Below, piece by piece: positions 17,026-26,985 of a stretch of 64,000 nt of DNA (position 1 is its first letter; the number at the start of each line of letters is the position of its first letter). The notes beneath the pieces were generated by a model, which was not told where the DNA came from, ran no database searches, and was given only the letters and a program-made list of their open reading frames with translations. The position numbers and the translations under genes are program-made. Source of the stretch: Pseudomonas pseudonitroreducens (lineage in GTDB: Bacteria > Pseudomonadota > Gammaproteobacteria > Pseudomonadales > Pseudomonadaceae). Location of the stretch: contig NZ_BQHJ01000006.1 in the NCBI RefSeq assembly GCF_021603645.1, positions 62,001-126,000 on the forward strand, written 5' to 3'.

Positions 17026-19875
17026 TCATCTCTCGCGGAACGCCTCACGCGCCTTGAGCGCGGGCTTGAGTAAGTAGTCCAGGATGGTTTTTTCGCCGGT
17101 GCGGATGTCTGCCACCGCAGTCATGCCCGGGATAATCGGGAAGTGCTTGTCACCCTTGACCAGTTCGGCCGCATCGGTACGAATCAGCACGCGGTAATAC
17201 GAATCCGGCTTGCCCTGGCGGGTCTTCTCGTCATCCTTGATGGTGTCGGGGCTGATCAGCTCGACCTTGCCGCGCAGGCCGCCGTAAATGGCGTAGTCGT
17301 AGGCGGAAATCTTCACCGTGGCGGGAAGCCCTGGGCGCAGGAAGGCCACATCCGATGGCAGGACCTTCGCCTCGACCAGCAGGCGATCCTCCAGCGGGAC
17401 GATTTCCATGATGTCCTGGCCCTGCTGAATCACACCGCCGATGGTGGTCACGCGGACGTTCTTGACGATGCCCTTCATGGGCGAAGTGAGCGTTGTGCGC
17501 TTCATGATGTCTTCGCGCCCGGCGAGGGTGGCAACCGGCGGAGTCAGGTCGACACCGTACGGACGGCTAGCCGGGACTTCGGAGGCGTTGCCGGCGCCAT
17601 CGTGCGCCACCAGGGTGGCGTTGATGCTGCTGCCCTTGGCGAGGTCGGCACCGCTGACGGAGACGTTCCAGTCCCCCGAGGCGTTGACGGCGGCGCTGTA
17701 AGCATGGCCGTTGAGGCTGAAGCTGACGAGATCCCCGGCCTTGAACTGGCCGGTAGCCTTGCCGCTGATGATCTGGTTGACCTTCGATTCCTCGATGTTG
17801 ACGACGTCGTCACCAGCGATCACGTTGATGATCAGGCCGGCTACCGGCGGCTCAGTCGCCACGACGGTGATGTCGTTATTGCCTTCAGGCAGCGGCTGGG
17901 TCGGGGTTACCGACCAATCACCGTTCTCATCGGCGGTGGTGGTTGCCACTTCGCCAGTGGGGAAGGTAACGACCACGTCAGCGCCCGGTTCGGTCTTGCC
18001 GTCGATGGTCGGCTTGGTCTCGCTGGTGATGTCGTCGCCCTTGACCCCGGTATCGGAGTCCGGGTCGAGCCAGGCATCCGGCGCGGCAGGTGCCTGGGTG
18101 TCCACGTCGTAGAGATGGTAGGCGACCACGACATCCCGATTGCCCGCCGCGTCGGTCGCGACCAGCACACCCTCGATACGATGGGCGGTGTCAGCGACAA
18201 GATCGGAACCCGGAACATTGGCAATGCTCCAGCGTCCGTCCGCACCGACAGTTGTACTGTAGTGGTTGCCATTGATGATCAGGGTCACCACATCCCCGGC
18301 GCGCGCGCCGGTAGAACCGCCCGAGATGGTCAGCATGGCGGCGGCTTCGGCCGCATTGACGATGTCATCGCCAGCCACGACATCAAATGTCAGCCCGCCA
18401 ACGACAGGAGTTGTGTCGATGACGATTGGATACGGAGCCGACGGCTCGCTCGAGTTACCCGCCGGGTCTTCGGCGACCACGGTAATGTCATGCTCGCCAT
18501 CGGCCAGCGGAGAGTCCGGGGTAAAGCTCCAGTTACCGTTGGGATCCACCACGGTAGTACCGATTTCGGTGCCGTTGTCGATCACATGAATGGTGTCGCC
18601 CGGTTCGGCACCACCGCCGGAGATCACCGGGGTGTTGTCGTTGGTCGGGGCGTTAGGCTCGACGTGAACCGGGTTAGACGGATCGAGATCATTGATGATG
18701 TCGCTGATCGCCGGAACGGCAGGCGGGACAGTATCGATAACGATCGGATACGGAGCCGACGGCTCGCTCGAGTTACCCGCCGGGTCTTCGGCGACCACGG
18801 TAATGTCATGCTCGCCATCGGCCAGCGGCGAATCCGGGGTAAAGCTCCAGTTACCGTTGTGATCCACCACGGCAGTACCGATTTCGGTGCCGTTGTCGAT
18901 CACATGAATGGTGTCGCCCGGTTCGGCACCACCGCCGGAAATCACCGGGGTGTTGTCGTTGGTCGGGGCGTTAGGCTCGACGTGAATCGGGTGCGCCGGG
19001 TCGAGATCATTGGTGATGTCGCCGATTACCGGAACGGCGGGCGGGATGGTATCGACATCGAAGTCGATCACATGCACCGGAGCGCTGGGGTTTTCGCCGG
19101 GGACGTTCTGGGTGATATCGATGCTGTGACCACCGTCGCTCAGATCGCTGGTGGGAACGAACTCCCACTTGCCATCCGGGCCGACCGTGGTGGTGCCGAT
19201 TTCGACACCATTATCGGCAATATGGATGATTGCGCCAGGCACGCCTTCGCCCGAAATGCTCGGGCGGGGGTCATCGGTGACTGCGCCATTGGCCAGATCG
19301 CCCTGGATCGGGCCGACGTGGTCGGTAACCTTGGCATTGGTCGGCGCGGGACTGGTCTTGGTCGTGCTCTTGTGGCCATCATCCCGGTTGTTGTGAATGA
19401 TGGCAGCAGCGGCGCCCACACCGGCCAGGCCGGCCAGCAGCGGCCACAGGGCAAAGCCGAATGCATCGTCGGAATCGCCAACGAGGGCGGCGTTGTACGC
19501 CACGCCATCGCCACCCAGGGCAATCGGGGCGGACTCGCCATCGAGCATCAGCAGCGGGCCAGCATAGCCCTCGCCGTCTGTACGCACGTACGCGTAGAGC
19601 TGGCCGTCCTCGGACACGCCATACAACTGGCCGTCCATACCTTCGGCAAAGAAACCTTCGATGGTCAGGTCAGGCTTTTCGCTGCCTTCGAACGAAATCT
19701 GCAGGTCCTTGCCGACCCGTTTGACCGTGACGTTTTCGGGAGCGACGTCTTTGCTGTCGACCTGGAGCAGGTATTTGGTGCCTGCTTTTGCCTTGATCTT
19801 ATCGCCAGACTTGAGCGCAATTTTCTTCGACGCGCTCTCGGTTGCGGCGATAACACCGATATTTTCAATTGCCAT
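17026..19875 (-). CDS. Chimeric ORF: BapA-type adhesin N-terminus fused to HlyD-family membrane fusion protein C-terminus
   Basis: A single uninterrupted 949-codon frame made of two unrelated parts. Residues 1-130 are the BapA/LapF-type prefix domain of giant adhesins, ending in a Gly/Ala-rich hydrophobic segment (GLAGVGAAAAII). Residues 160-780 are Ig-like repeats with motifs such as DNGTEIGT and SFTPDSPLADGEHDITVVAE. From about residue 787 (base 17517) the sequence changes to the beta-barrel end of a LapC/HlyD fusion protein (TSPMKGIVKNVRVTTIGGVI, GQDIMEIVPLEDRLLVEA). Thus the rest of the adhesin, the ABC transporter gene and the fusion protein N-terminus are absent. Start ATG chosen for the GAGGTGG site; an in-frame GTG lies three codons upstream. 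Probably a deletion remnant, or an assembly join; unlikely to make a working secretion system. Confidence 0.85.
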   Translation of the reverse strand: MAIENIGVIAATESASKKIALKSGDKIKAKAGTKYLLQVDSKDVAPENVTVKRVGKDLQISFEGSEKPDLTIEGFFAEGMDGQLYGVSEDGQLYAYVRTDGEGYAGPLLMLDGESAPIALGGDGVAYNAALVGDSDDAFGFALWPLLAGLAGVGAAAAIIHNNRDDGHKSTTKTSPAPTNAKVTDHVGPIQGDLANGAVTDDPRPSISGEGVPGAIIHIADNGVEIGTTTVGPDGKWEFVPTSDLSDGGHSIDITQNVPGENPSAPVHVIDFDVDTIPPAVPVIGDITNDLDPAHPIHVEPNAPTNDNTPVISGGGAEPGDTIHVIDNGTEIGTAVVDHNGNWSFTPDSPLADGEHDITVVAEDPAGNSSEPSAPYPIVIDTVPPAVPAISDIINDLDPSNPVHVEPNAPTNDNTPVISGGGAEPGDTIHVIDNGTEIGTTVVDPNGNWSFTPDSPLADGEHDITVVAEDPAGNSSEPSAPYPIVIDTTPVVGGLTFDVVAGDDIVNAAEAAAMLTISGGSTGARAGDVVTLIINGNHYSTTVGADGRWSIANVPGSDLVADTAHRIEGVLVATDAAGNRDVVVAYHLYDVDTQAPAAPDAWLDPDSDTGVKGDDITSETKPTIDGKTEPGADVVVTFPTGEVATTTADENGDWSVTPTQPLPEGNNDITVVATEPPVAGLIINVIAGDDVVNIEESKVNQIISGKATGQFKAGDLVSFSLNGHAYSAAVNASGDWNVSVSGADLAKGSSINATLVAHDGAGNASEVPASRPYGVDLTPPVATLAGREDIMKRTTLTSPMKGIVKNVRVTTIGGVIQQGQDIMEIVPLEDRLLVEAKVLPSDVAFLRPGLPATVKISAYDYAIYGGLRGKVELISPDTIKDDEKTRQGKPDSYYRVLIRTDAAELVKGDKHFPIIPGMTAVADIRTGEKTILDYLLKPALKAREAFRER
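18413..19048 (-). repeat. Two tandem near-identical 318-base Ig-like repeats in the adhesin part
   Basis: Copies at 18413-18730 and 18731-19048 encode 106-residue modules that differ at only a few positions (for example TAVVDHNG versus TTVVDPNG, DPAHPIHVEP versus DPSNPVHVEP). Near identity at DNA level points to recent duplication or homogenisation, the usual pattern of giant adhesin repeat regions. Confidence 0.93.
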
Positions 19876-20123
19876 TTGACCCACCTCGGGTACACGCTTT
19901 GTGAGGTGAGCAGCTTAAATTTTCGCCACAGCCCGGCAGATCAGAATGTCCTGACAAAGCACTTGGCTTTTCTGATCGGCGCCGTAGGCCGCCAGGAATG
20001 GCGAATGACGAAAGCAGGTCAGGGCGGATGAGCCACTTTCATAAAGGATCCACGACCGGGAAGTCGAAGCGAATCGATACCAAGCCGCCATGACAATTAG
20101 TGCAATGGTGAAGAATTGAGAGC
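19876..20123. other. Intergenic region upstream of the adhesin chimera
   Basis: About 250 bases between the adhesin start and the tRNA terminator. It must hold the promoter of the minus-strand secretion locus. A possible -35 (TTGTCA on the minus strand near 20090) is visible, but no good -10 partner or FleQ site. No gene is supported here. Confidence 0.5.
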
Positions 20124-20156
20124 AAAAAAAAGCCCACCATCAGGTGGGCTTTTTTT
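20124..20156 (-). terminator. Rho-independent terminator of the tRNA cluster
   Basis: AGCCCACC / GGTGGGCT stem with runs of eight A and seven T on either side, 49 bases beyond tRNA-Lys. Symmetric, so it would also stop transcription from the plus strand. Confidence 0.92.
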
Positions 20157-20204
20157 GAAACGGTTTAACCCGCTTCCAGCATCTACAAGTAGATGCCTTG
20201 AATA

Positions 20205-20280
20205 TGGTGGGTCGTGTAGGATTCGAACCTACGACCAATTGGTTAAAAGCCAACTGCTCTACCGACTGAGCTAACGACCC
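20205..20280 (-). tRNA. tRNA-Lys (anticodon TTT)
   Basis: Cloverleaf read on the minus strand: acceptor GGGTCGT pairs with ACGACCC, D-loop AGCTCAGTCGGTAGAGC, anticodon arm TTGGCTTTTAACCAA with anticodon TTT, T-loop GGTTCGAATCC, discriminator A and encoded CCA. 76 bases. Confidence 0.97.
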
Positions 20281-20286
20281 AAAATT

Positions 20287-20363
20287 TGGTCGGGGTAGGG
20301 GGATTCGAACTCCCGACATCTTGCTCCCAAAGCAAGCGCGCTACCGGACTGCGCTATACCCCG
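20287..20363 (-). tRNA. tRNA-Pro (anticodon TGG)
   Basis: Minus-strand cloverleaf with acceptor CGGGGTA / TACCCCG, anticodon loop TTTGGGA closed by CTTGC/GCAAG giving anticodon TGG, T-loop AGTTCGAATCC, discriminator A and encoded CCA. 77 bases. Six bases from tRNA-Lys, so processed from one transcript. Confidence 0.97.
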
Positions 20364-20372
20364 TTTGAAAGT

Positions 20373-20448
20373 TGGCTCCGCGACCTGGACTCGAACCAGG
20401 GACCCAATGATTAACAGTCATTTGCTCTACCGACTGAGCTATCGCGGA
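20373..20448 (-). tRNA. tRNA-Asn (anticodon GTT)
   Basis: Minus-strand cloverleaf with acceptor TCCGCGA / TCGCGGA, anticodon arm ATGACTGTTAATCAT with anticodon GTT, T-loop GGTTCGAGTCC, discriminator G and encoded CCA. 76 bases. First tRNA of the three-gene cluster. Confidence 0.97.
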
Positions 20449-20516
20449 ACGATGAACCTTTCAATCTCCTCCACTTCGCTTCCGGCTTCACCGGAATCCC
20501 GTATCAGAGGCGCGCC

Positions 20517-20544
20517 ATTTTACGTATATCGAAACGCCTGTCAA
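20517..20544 (-). promoter_or_regulatory. Strong sigma-70 promoter of the tRNA-Asn-Pro-Lys cluster
   Basis: On the minus strand TTGACA, 16 bases, then TAAAAT, followed by a GC-rich discriminator (GGCGCGCC) typical of stringently controlled stable RNA promoters. It lies about 70 bases before tRNA-Asn. Confidence 0.85.
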
Positions 20545-20659
20545 CACTCTGATCCAAAAAGTTTTTCTCTGCTTTGCAGGTGGCCGGGCTGGTTGCTATA
20601 TGTGCATGGAAAAGCACAAGTGATCCGCCGCGGGTGTAAACGGAACGATCACGCACAGG

Positions 20660-22960
20660 ATGGCCATGAGCAACAAGGACACCCCACCGCCCTCCCCTAT
20701 CGCCAGCCGGGTAATCCAGCCCCGCTTCGGCGAACTGGTACAGGGCTGCCGCCAATTGGCGATGAACCACCTCGCCGAGCTCCTGGGGAATGTCTTCGCC
20801 CAGGTGGACGACACGCTCTTCGAATGCGCCGAGAAGGCCGAGAACAATCAGGTCCAGGCACTGTTCTTCGACGCCATGCGCGAAGTCCGCCGAGAGCGGC
20901 CAAATCTCGAGCGCTTCTATCACCAGCGAATAGCCCAGGGGCTGAGCGACTTCCTCGAGGGCAAACTGCCACTCGCAGCGCCGCTGGAAGATCTCGACAT
21001 GGACCAGTTGACCCTGGTCGGCAACGATGAGTATGAAGAGACGCTGCTGGTGACCAACATGGTCAACCAGGTGCGGGCCCACTGCGCCCAGCCGCTGTTC
21101 GCCCTGGATCAGCGCCTGGCGCTGCTCAACAATGGCAGCAAGCTGGGGGAAGATCGCAACCCCTTCGGCCCCCAGGCAATTGCCCAGGCCTTCCGCGACA
21201 CCCTGGCACGCAGTGACTTCCCGCTGCGGATCAAGACCATCCTTTATGTCCTGTTCGACCAGCAGGTGATGCAGCACCTGCTGCCTTTGTATGAACAGTT
21301 GAACAAGCGCCTGGCCGACGGCGGCATCCTGCCAAACCTGAAATACCGCCCACAGGGGCAGCGTTCGGCGCCAACACCCCGCTCGGCCCCGCCCGAGAAG
21401 AACACCGTGACGACCGAGGGCGGGCCAGCGGCATCTGCGCCCTACACGGCGGGCGAATTGCCGGACATGCCCCCCGGCGACCGCAATGCCCTGTTCGGCG
21501 GACTCGCGGTGCTGCTCGCCGAGCATCGCCGACGCGGCAACAAGGCGACGCTGTTCGGCAACACCCAGAGCATCGTCAGCTTCGGCCCGAGCTCGGCCAC
21601 GACAACCTACAGCGCCAACGAACTGCTGGAGGCACTGAATCGCCTGCAGCGCGAATCCGCCCAGGAGCTGGCACATCGCCTGCGCCAACCGCAACCGGTC
21701 GACGCCCTGAAGGCCAATCTGCAGCGCCAGCTGGAAGCCGGCAGCGCGCAACCGAACAACACCCGGCTGACCGACCAGGAAGCCGATGTCATCGACCTGG
21801 TGGGCATGGTCTTCGACTTCATCCTCGACGACGAAAACCTGCCTGATAGCTGCAAGACCACGCTTTCCCACCTGCACACGCCCTTCCTCAAGGTGGCGCT
21901 GCTGGACAAGCAATTGTTCACCCAGCACCACCATCCCGCGCGCAAGCTGCTCAACGCCATGGCCCAGGCCGGTGTGCTTTACGGCGGAGAAGGTGAGGAG
22001 CGCGCCCTGCTGGCGAAGATGCACTGGGTGGTCGAGCGGGTGATCCAGGACTTCGTTGGCGACCTGGCTCTGTTCGACAACCTGCTGGGCGACTTCAACG
22101 AGTACGTCACCAACCTGCGGCAGAAGGTCGAGTTGCGCGAACGACGCGCCATGGAAGCCGCCCGTGGCCGTGACCGTCTGCTGGCGGCACGGGAGCAGGC
22201 ACTGGATGCCATCGCCAAGGTGACCCACGACCGCGAACTGCCGGAGCTGGTACGTAACTTCCTCGAAATGAGCTGGTGCGATGCTCTCACCTTTATTGTC
22301 TTGCGCAGCGGCGAACACAGCGATGAATGGCGGCGCGCCTGCGAAGTCGGCGAGCAACTGGCGTGGAGCGTGACGCCATTGGACGCCGCCGGCCGTGAGC
22401 ACCTGCAGGCCATCCGCCTGGCGCTGCTGGAAGAACTGCGCAAGGGCCTGGAAGTCCTGGGCGGATACCACGAGGACGGCATTCGTCGCCTGCTGCAGGA
22501 CCTGGTCGCCTGCCAGCACGCGATCCAGGCCCAGCAGCCGCAGATTGCCGCACAGCTCAAGCAGGAGCTGCCGGAAAGCCCGCTGGGCGCCATGCTCGGC
22601 GCCGAAGGCCATACGCTCAGCAAACCCAGCGCCGAGCCCCTGTCCGAACGCGTGCGGGTACTGATGAAGGAACTGAGCCACCTGGAGTTCGGCACTTGGT
22701 TCGAGTTCAGCGACACCACACCGGCACGCCGCCTCAAGCTTTCGTGGTTCAGCCCGACCACGCGCAACTATATGTTCGTCGACCACACCGGGCAGCGGGT
22801 AGCGGTCAAACCGATAGTGCAGTTGGCCCAGGAAATGGAAGCGGGCAAGGTCCGCCTGGTACCGACGGAACAGTCCGCCCCGCTGATGGATCGTGCGCTG
22901 AACGCGATCTACCGGGTCCTGCAACGCTTTACTTCCGGGCGCAGCCCGGCACAGACCTGA
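20660..22960 (+). CDS. DUF1631 family protein
   Basis: A 766-residue soluble protein of the DUF1631 family, widespread in Pseudomonas and sometimes mislabelled thymidine phosphorylase. It is rich in long amphipathic helices, with a Pro/Ala-rich linker around residues 230-275 dividing an N-terminal helical part from the larger C-terminal part. The last 110 residues (from about LSHLEFGTWFEF to GKVRLVPT) form a beta-rich module with KLSW and FVDHTGQR motifs that resembles PilZ-like folds in pattern. Start may be the ATG at 20660 or the one at 20666. A PilZ gene follows 11 bases after the stop, suggesting a shared cyclic-di-GMP-related role; this is inference. Confidence 0.85.
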   Translation: MAMSNKDTPPPSPIASRVIQPRFGELVQGCRQLAMNHLAELLGNVFAQVDDTLFECAEKAENNQVQALFFDAMREVRRERPNLERFYHQRIAQGLSDFLEGKLPLAAPLEDLDMDQLTLVGNDEYEETLLVTNMVNQVRAHCAQPLFALDQRLALLNNGSKLGEDRNPFGPQAIAQAFRDTLARSDFPLRIKTILYVLFDQQVMQHLLPLYEQLNKRLADGGILPNLKYRPQGQRSAPTPRSAPPEKNTVTTEGGPAASAPYTAGELPDMPPGDRNALFGGLAVLLAEHRRRGNKATLFGNTQSIVSFGPSSATTTYSANELLEALNRLQRESAQELAHRLRQPQPVDALKANLQRQLEAGSAQPNNTRLTDQEADVIDLVGMVFDFILDDENLPDSCKTTLSHLHTPFLKVALLDKQLFTQHHHPARKLLNAMAQAGVLYGGEGEERALLAKMHWVVERVIQDFVGDLALFDNLLGDFNEYVTNLRQKVELRERRAMEAARGRDRLLAAREQALDAIAKVTHDRELPELVRNFLEMSWCDALTFIVLRSGEHSDEWRRACEVGEQLAWSVTPLDAAGREHLQAIRLALLEELRKGLEVLGGYHEDGIRRLLQDLVACQHAIQAQQPQIAAQLKQELPESPLGAMLGAEGHTLSKPSAEPLSERVRVLMKELSHLEFGTWFEFSDTTPARRLKLSWFSPTTRNYMFVDHTGQRVAVKPIVQLAQEMEAGKVRLVPTEQSAPLMDRALNAIYRVLQRFTSGRSPAQT

Positions 22961-22971
22961 AGGAGCAGTCG

Positions 22972-23325
22972 ATGGGAGAACGTCGCCAGCACAGCCGGCA
23001 GCAGACCGGGCTGACCGTGGAAGTCTTCGACCGCCATTCCGGGCGCAGCCTGGGCCGCCTTGCCGATCTGTCCGCAGAGGGTTTCATGCTCTGCGGCGTG
23101 GAGGTTCCGGAAGCTGACTCCGTCTGGGACTGTCAGCTCGTGCCAGCACCGCCGCTGGACGAAATCGGCGAAATCCAACTCGGTGCCGACTGCCTGTGGA
23201 GCCGTGCCGGCACCGATGGCCAACTGGGCTGGGCCGGTTTCCACATCATCGATATCGCCGAAGACCAGGCCGAGCTGCTCGAGCAACTGCTGGTCATGCT
23301 CGGTGGTGCCCGCGAGACCGGCTGA
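22972..23325 (+). CDS. PilZ domain protein (cyclic di-GMP binding)
   Basis: A 117-residue single-domain PilZ protein. The two cyclic-di-GMP motifs are present: R5-x3-R9 in ERRQHSR and D/N-x-S-x2-G as DLSAEG near residues 32-37. The ATG at 22972 has an AAGGAG site that lies at the end of the DUF1631 gene, so the pair is co-transcribed. Unlike the pilus protein PilZ itself, both ligand motifs are intact here, so it is probably a true cyclic-di-GMP effector. Partner unknown; the DUF1631 protein is the obvious candidate. Confidence 0.87.
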   Translation: MGERRQHSRQQTGLTVEVFDRHSGRSLGRLADLSAEGFMLCGVEVPEADSVWDCQLVPAPPLDEIGEIQLGADCLWSRAGTDGQLGWAGFHIIDIAEDQAELLEQLLVMLGGARETG

Positions 23326-23341
23326 CGCTCAGGACTCTTCA

Positions 23342-23412
23342 TGCAGGAGCGAGCTTGCTCGCGAACTATCGGCCCGGCAGCGGGGGTGTTCGCGAGCAAG
23401 CTCGCTCCTACA
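23342..23412. repeat. Paired inverted REP element (GTAGGAGCGAGC type)
   Basis: GCAGGAGCGAGCTTGCTCGC and its near reverse complement ending CTCGCTCCTACAG flank 25 bases. One arm has GCAGGAG in place of GTAGGAG. Sits between the PilZ gene and the convergent clpB gene. Confidence 0.9.
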
Positions 23413-23422
23413 GGGAGCCATG

Positions 23423-23450
23423 AAAAAGCCCGCCAATTGGCGGGCTTTTT
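23423..23450. terminator. Bidirectional terminator between PilZ gene and clpB
   Basis: AAAAAGCCCGCC-AATT-GGCGGGCTTTTT is a perfect symmetric hairpin with A and T runs, 14 bases from the clpB stop, usable by both convergent genes. Confidence 0.92.
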
Positions 23451-23463
23451 GCTGGTTTGTCGA

Positions 23464-26028
<2,565 letters not shown>

Positions 26029-26106
26029 GAGGGTCGTCCTTCCTGTCTAGAGCGGGCCGGAGCGATGAGTGCCCCTGGTCACGACTAACCCGCCGGGATG
26101 CCAGAT

Positions 26107-26136
26107 AGATAAGGACGATTTTGGTCGGTTCAAGCC
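26107..26136 (-). promoter_or_regulatory. Sigma-32 heat-shock promoter of clpB
   Basis: On the minus strand GGCTTGAA, 14 bases, then CCTTATCT, close to the sigma-32 consensus CTTGAA-N13-15-CCCCATNT. The predicted transcript start is about 70-75 bases before the clpB ATG. Heat-shock control of clpB is established in E. coli and expected here. Confidence 0.8.
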
Positions 26137-26176
26137 ATTTGGCCATGACACCCGTCAGATGATGCTCTCGAAATGA

Positions 26177-26251
26177 TCGTAGGAGCGGACTCTGTCCGCG
26201 ATAGGCCTGCATCGCGCCTGAGACCATCGCGGACAGAGTCCGCTCCTACGA
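26177..26251. repeat. Paired inverted REP element (GTAGGAGCGGAC type)
   Basis: TCGTAGGAGCGGACTCTGTC and its reverse complement flank about 22 bases. The arm palindrome GGACTCTGTCC differs from the GAGCTTGCTC of the other copies, so it belongs to a second subfamily. Confidence 0.88.
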
Positions 26252-26259
26252 ATAGGGCG

Positions 26260-26985
26260 TCAGGCGAGCCAGATCAGGCTGGCCAGGCGGCCGGTGCGCG
26301 AGCTGCGGCGGTAGGAATAGAAGCGCTCGGCGTCTGTGAAGGTGCAGAAGTCTCCACCGTAGACCGCGGTGACGCCTTTTGCGGCGAGGCGGATGCGCGC
26401 CAGCTCATAGATATCAGCCATGTACTTGCCGGCATTGGCACTGGGCACAAAGGCTCGTTCGGCCTCGGCATGTTCGGCCAGAAATGCCTCACGCACTTCC
26501 GGGCCGACTTCAAAGGCCTGCGGGCCGATGGACGGACCCAGCCAGACCAGCAGTTCTGCCGGCGCGACGCCCATGGCATCCACTGTTGCCTCCAGCACGC
26601 CGCTGGCCAGGCCACGCCAGCCGGCGTGAGCGGCGGCGACGCGAGTGCCGGCTCGATCGCAGAACAAGGCAGGCAAACAATCGGCGGTCATGATGGCGCA
26701 GGCGACGCCGGGGGTTTCACTCCAACTGGCGTCCGCCGTAGCGACGGCGGACGGGTCAGCCTCGACCACCTCGATACCATGCACCTGGCTCAACCAGGCC
26801 GGCTGGCAGCCCAGTTCGTCAGTCAGGCGGCGACGGTTCTCGGCCACGGCGGCGGGGGCGTCGCCAACGTGGTCACCGAGGTTGAAGCTGTCGAAAGGCA
26901 AGGCGCTGACGCCGCCGGCACGGGTAGTCACGCAGGAGCGGACGTTCGCCGGAGCCGGCCAGTCGGGCGTCAGCCAGGGGCTCAT
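26260..26985 (-). CDS. pgeF: Purine nucleoside phosphorylase / laccase-domain protein PgeF (YfiH)
   Basis: A 241-residue DUF152 protein. The metal-site motifs are present: HGIEV near residue 70, and the HAGWRG block near 128-133, plus GPSIGPQAFEV. Bacterial YfiH/PgeF proteins have been described as zinc-dependent purine nucleoside phosphorylases and as editing enzymes in peptidoglycan precursor synthesis. The start (MSPWLTPDW) overlaps the rluD stop as ATGA, so the two are coupled. Confidence 0.9.
   Translation of the reverse strand: MSPWLTPDWPAPANVRSCVTTRAGGVSALPFDSFNLGDHVGDAPAAVAENRRRLTDELGCQPAWLSQVHGIEVVEADPSAVATADASWSETPGVACAIMTADCLPALFCDRAGTRVAAAHAGWRGLASGVLEATVDAMGVAPAELLVWLGPSIGPQAFEVGPEVREAFLAEHAEAERAFVPSANAGKYMADIYELARIRLAAKGVTAVYGGDFCTFTDAERFYSYRRSSRTGRLASLIWLA

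Noticed and set aside
17143-20031. 962-codon open frame on the plus strand opposite the adhesin chimera
   Set aside because: It is a shadow of the high-GC repetitive adhesin part; it has no ribosome site or recognisable domain and is rich in His, Arg and Asp as expected from an antisense frame.
20205-20448. tRNA cluster as an integration site for a genomic island
   Set aside because: The three tRNAs are complete with CCA ends; no integrase, no direct repeat of a tRNA 3' end was seen nearby in the window.
20504-22924. 806-codon minus-strand frame opposite the DUF1631 gene
   Set aside because: Shadow of a high-GC gene; DUF1631 family match and the downstream PilZ ribosome site fix the coding strand as plus.
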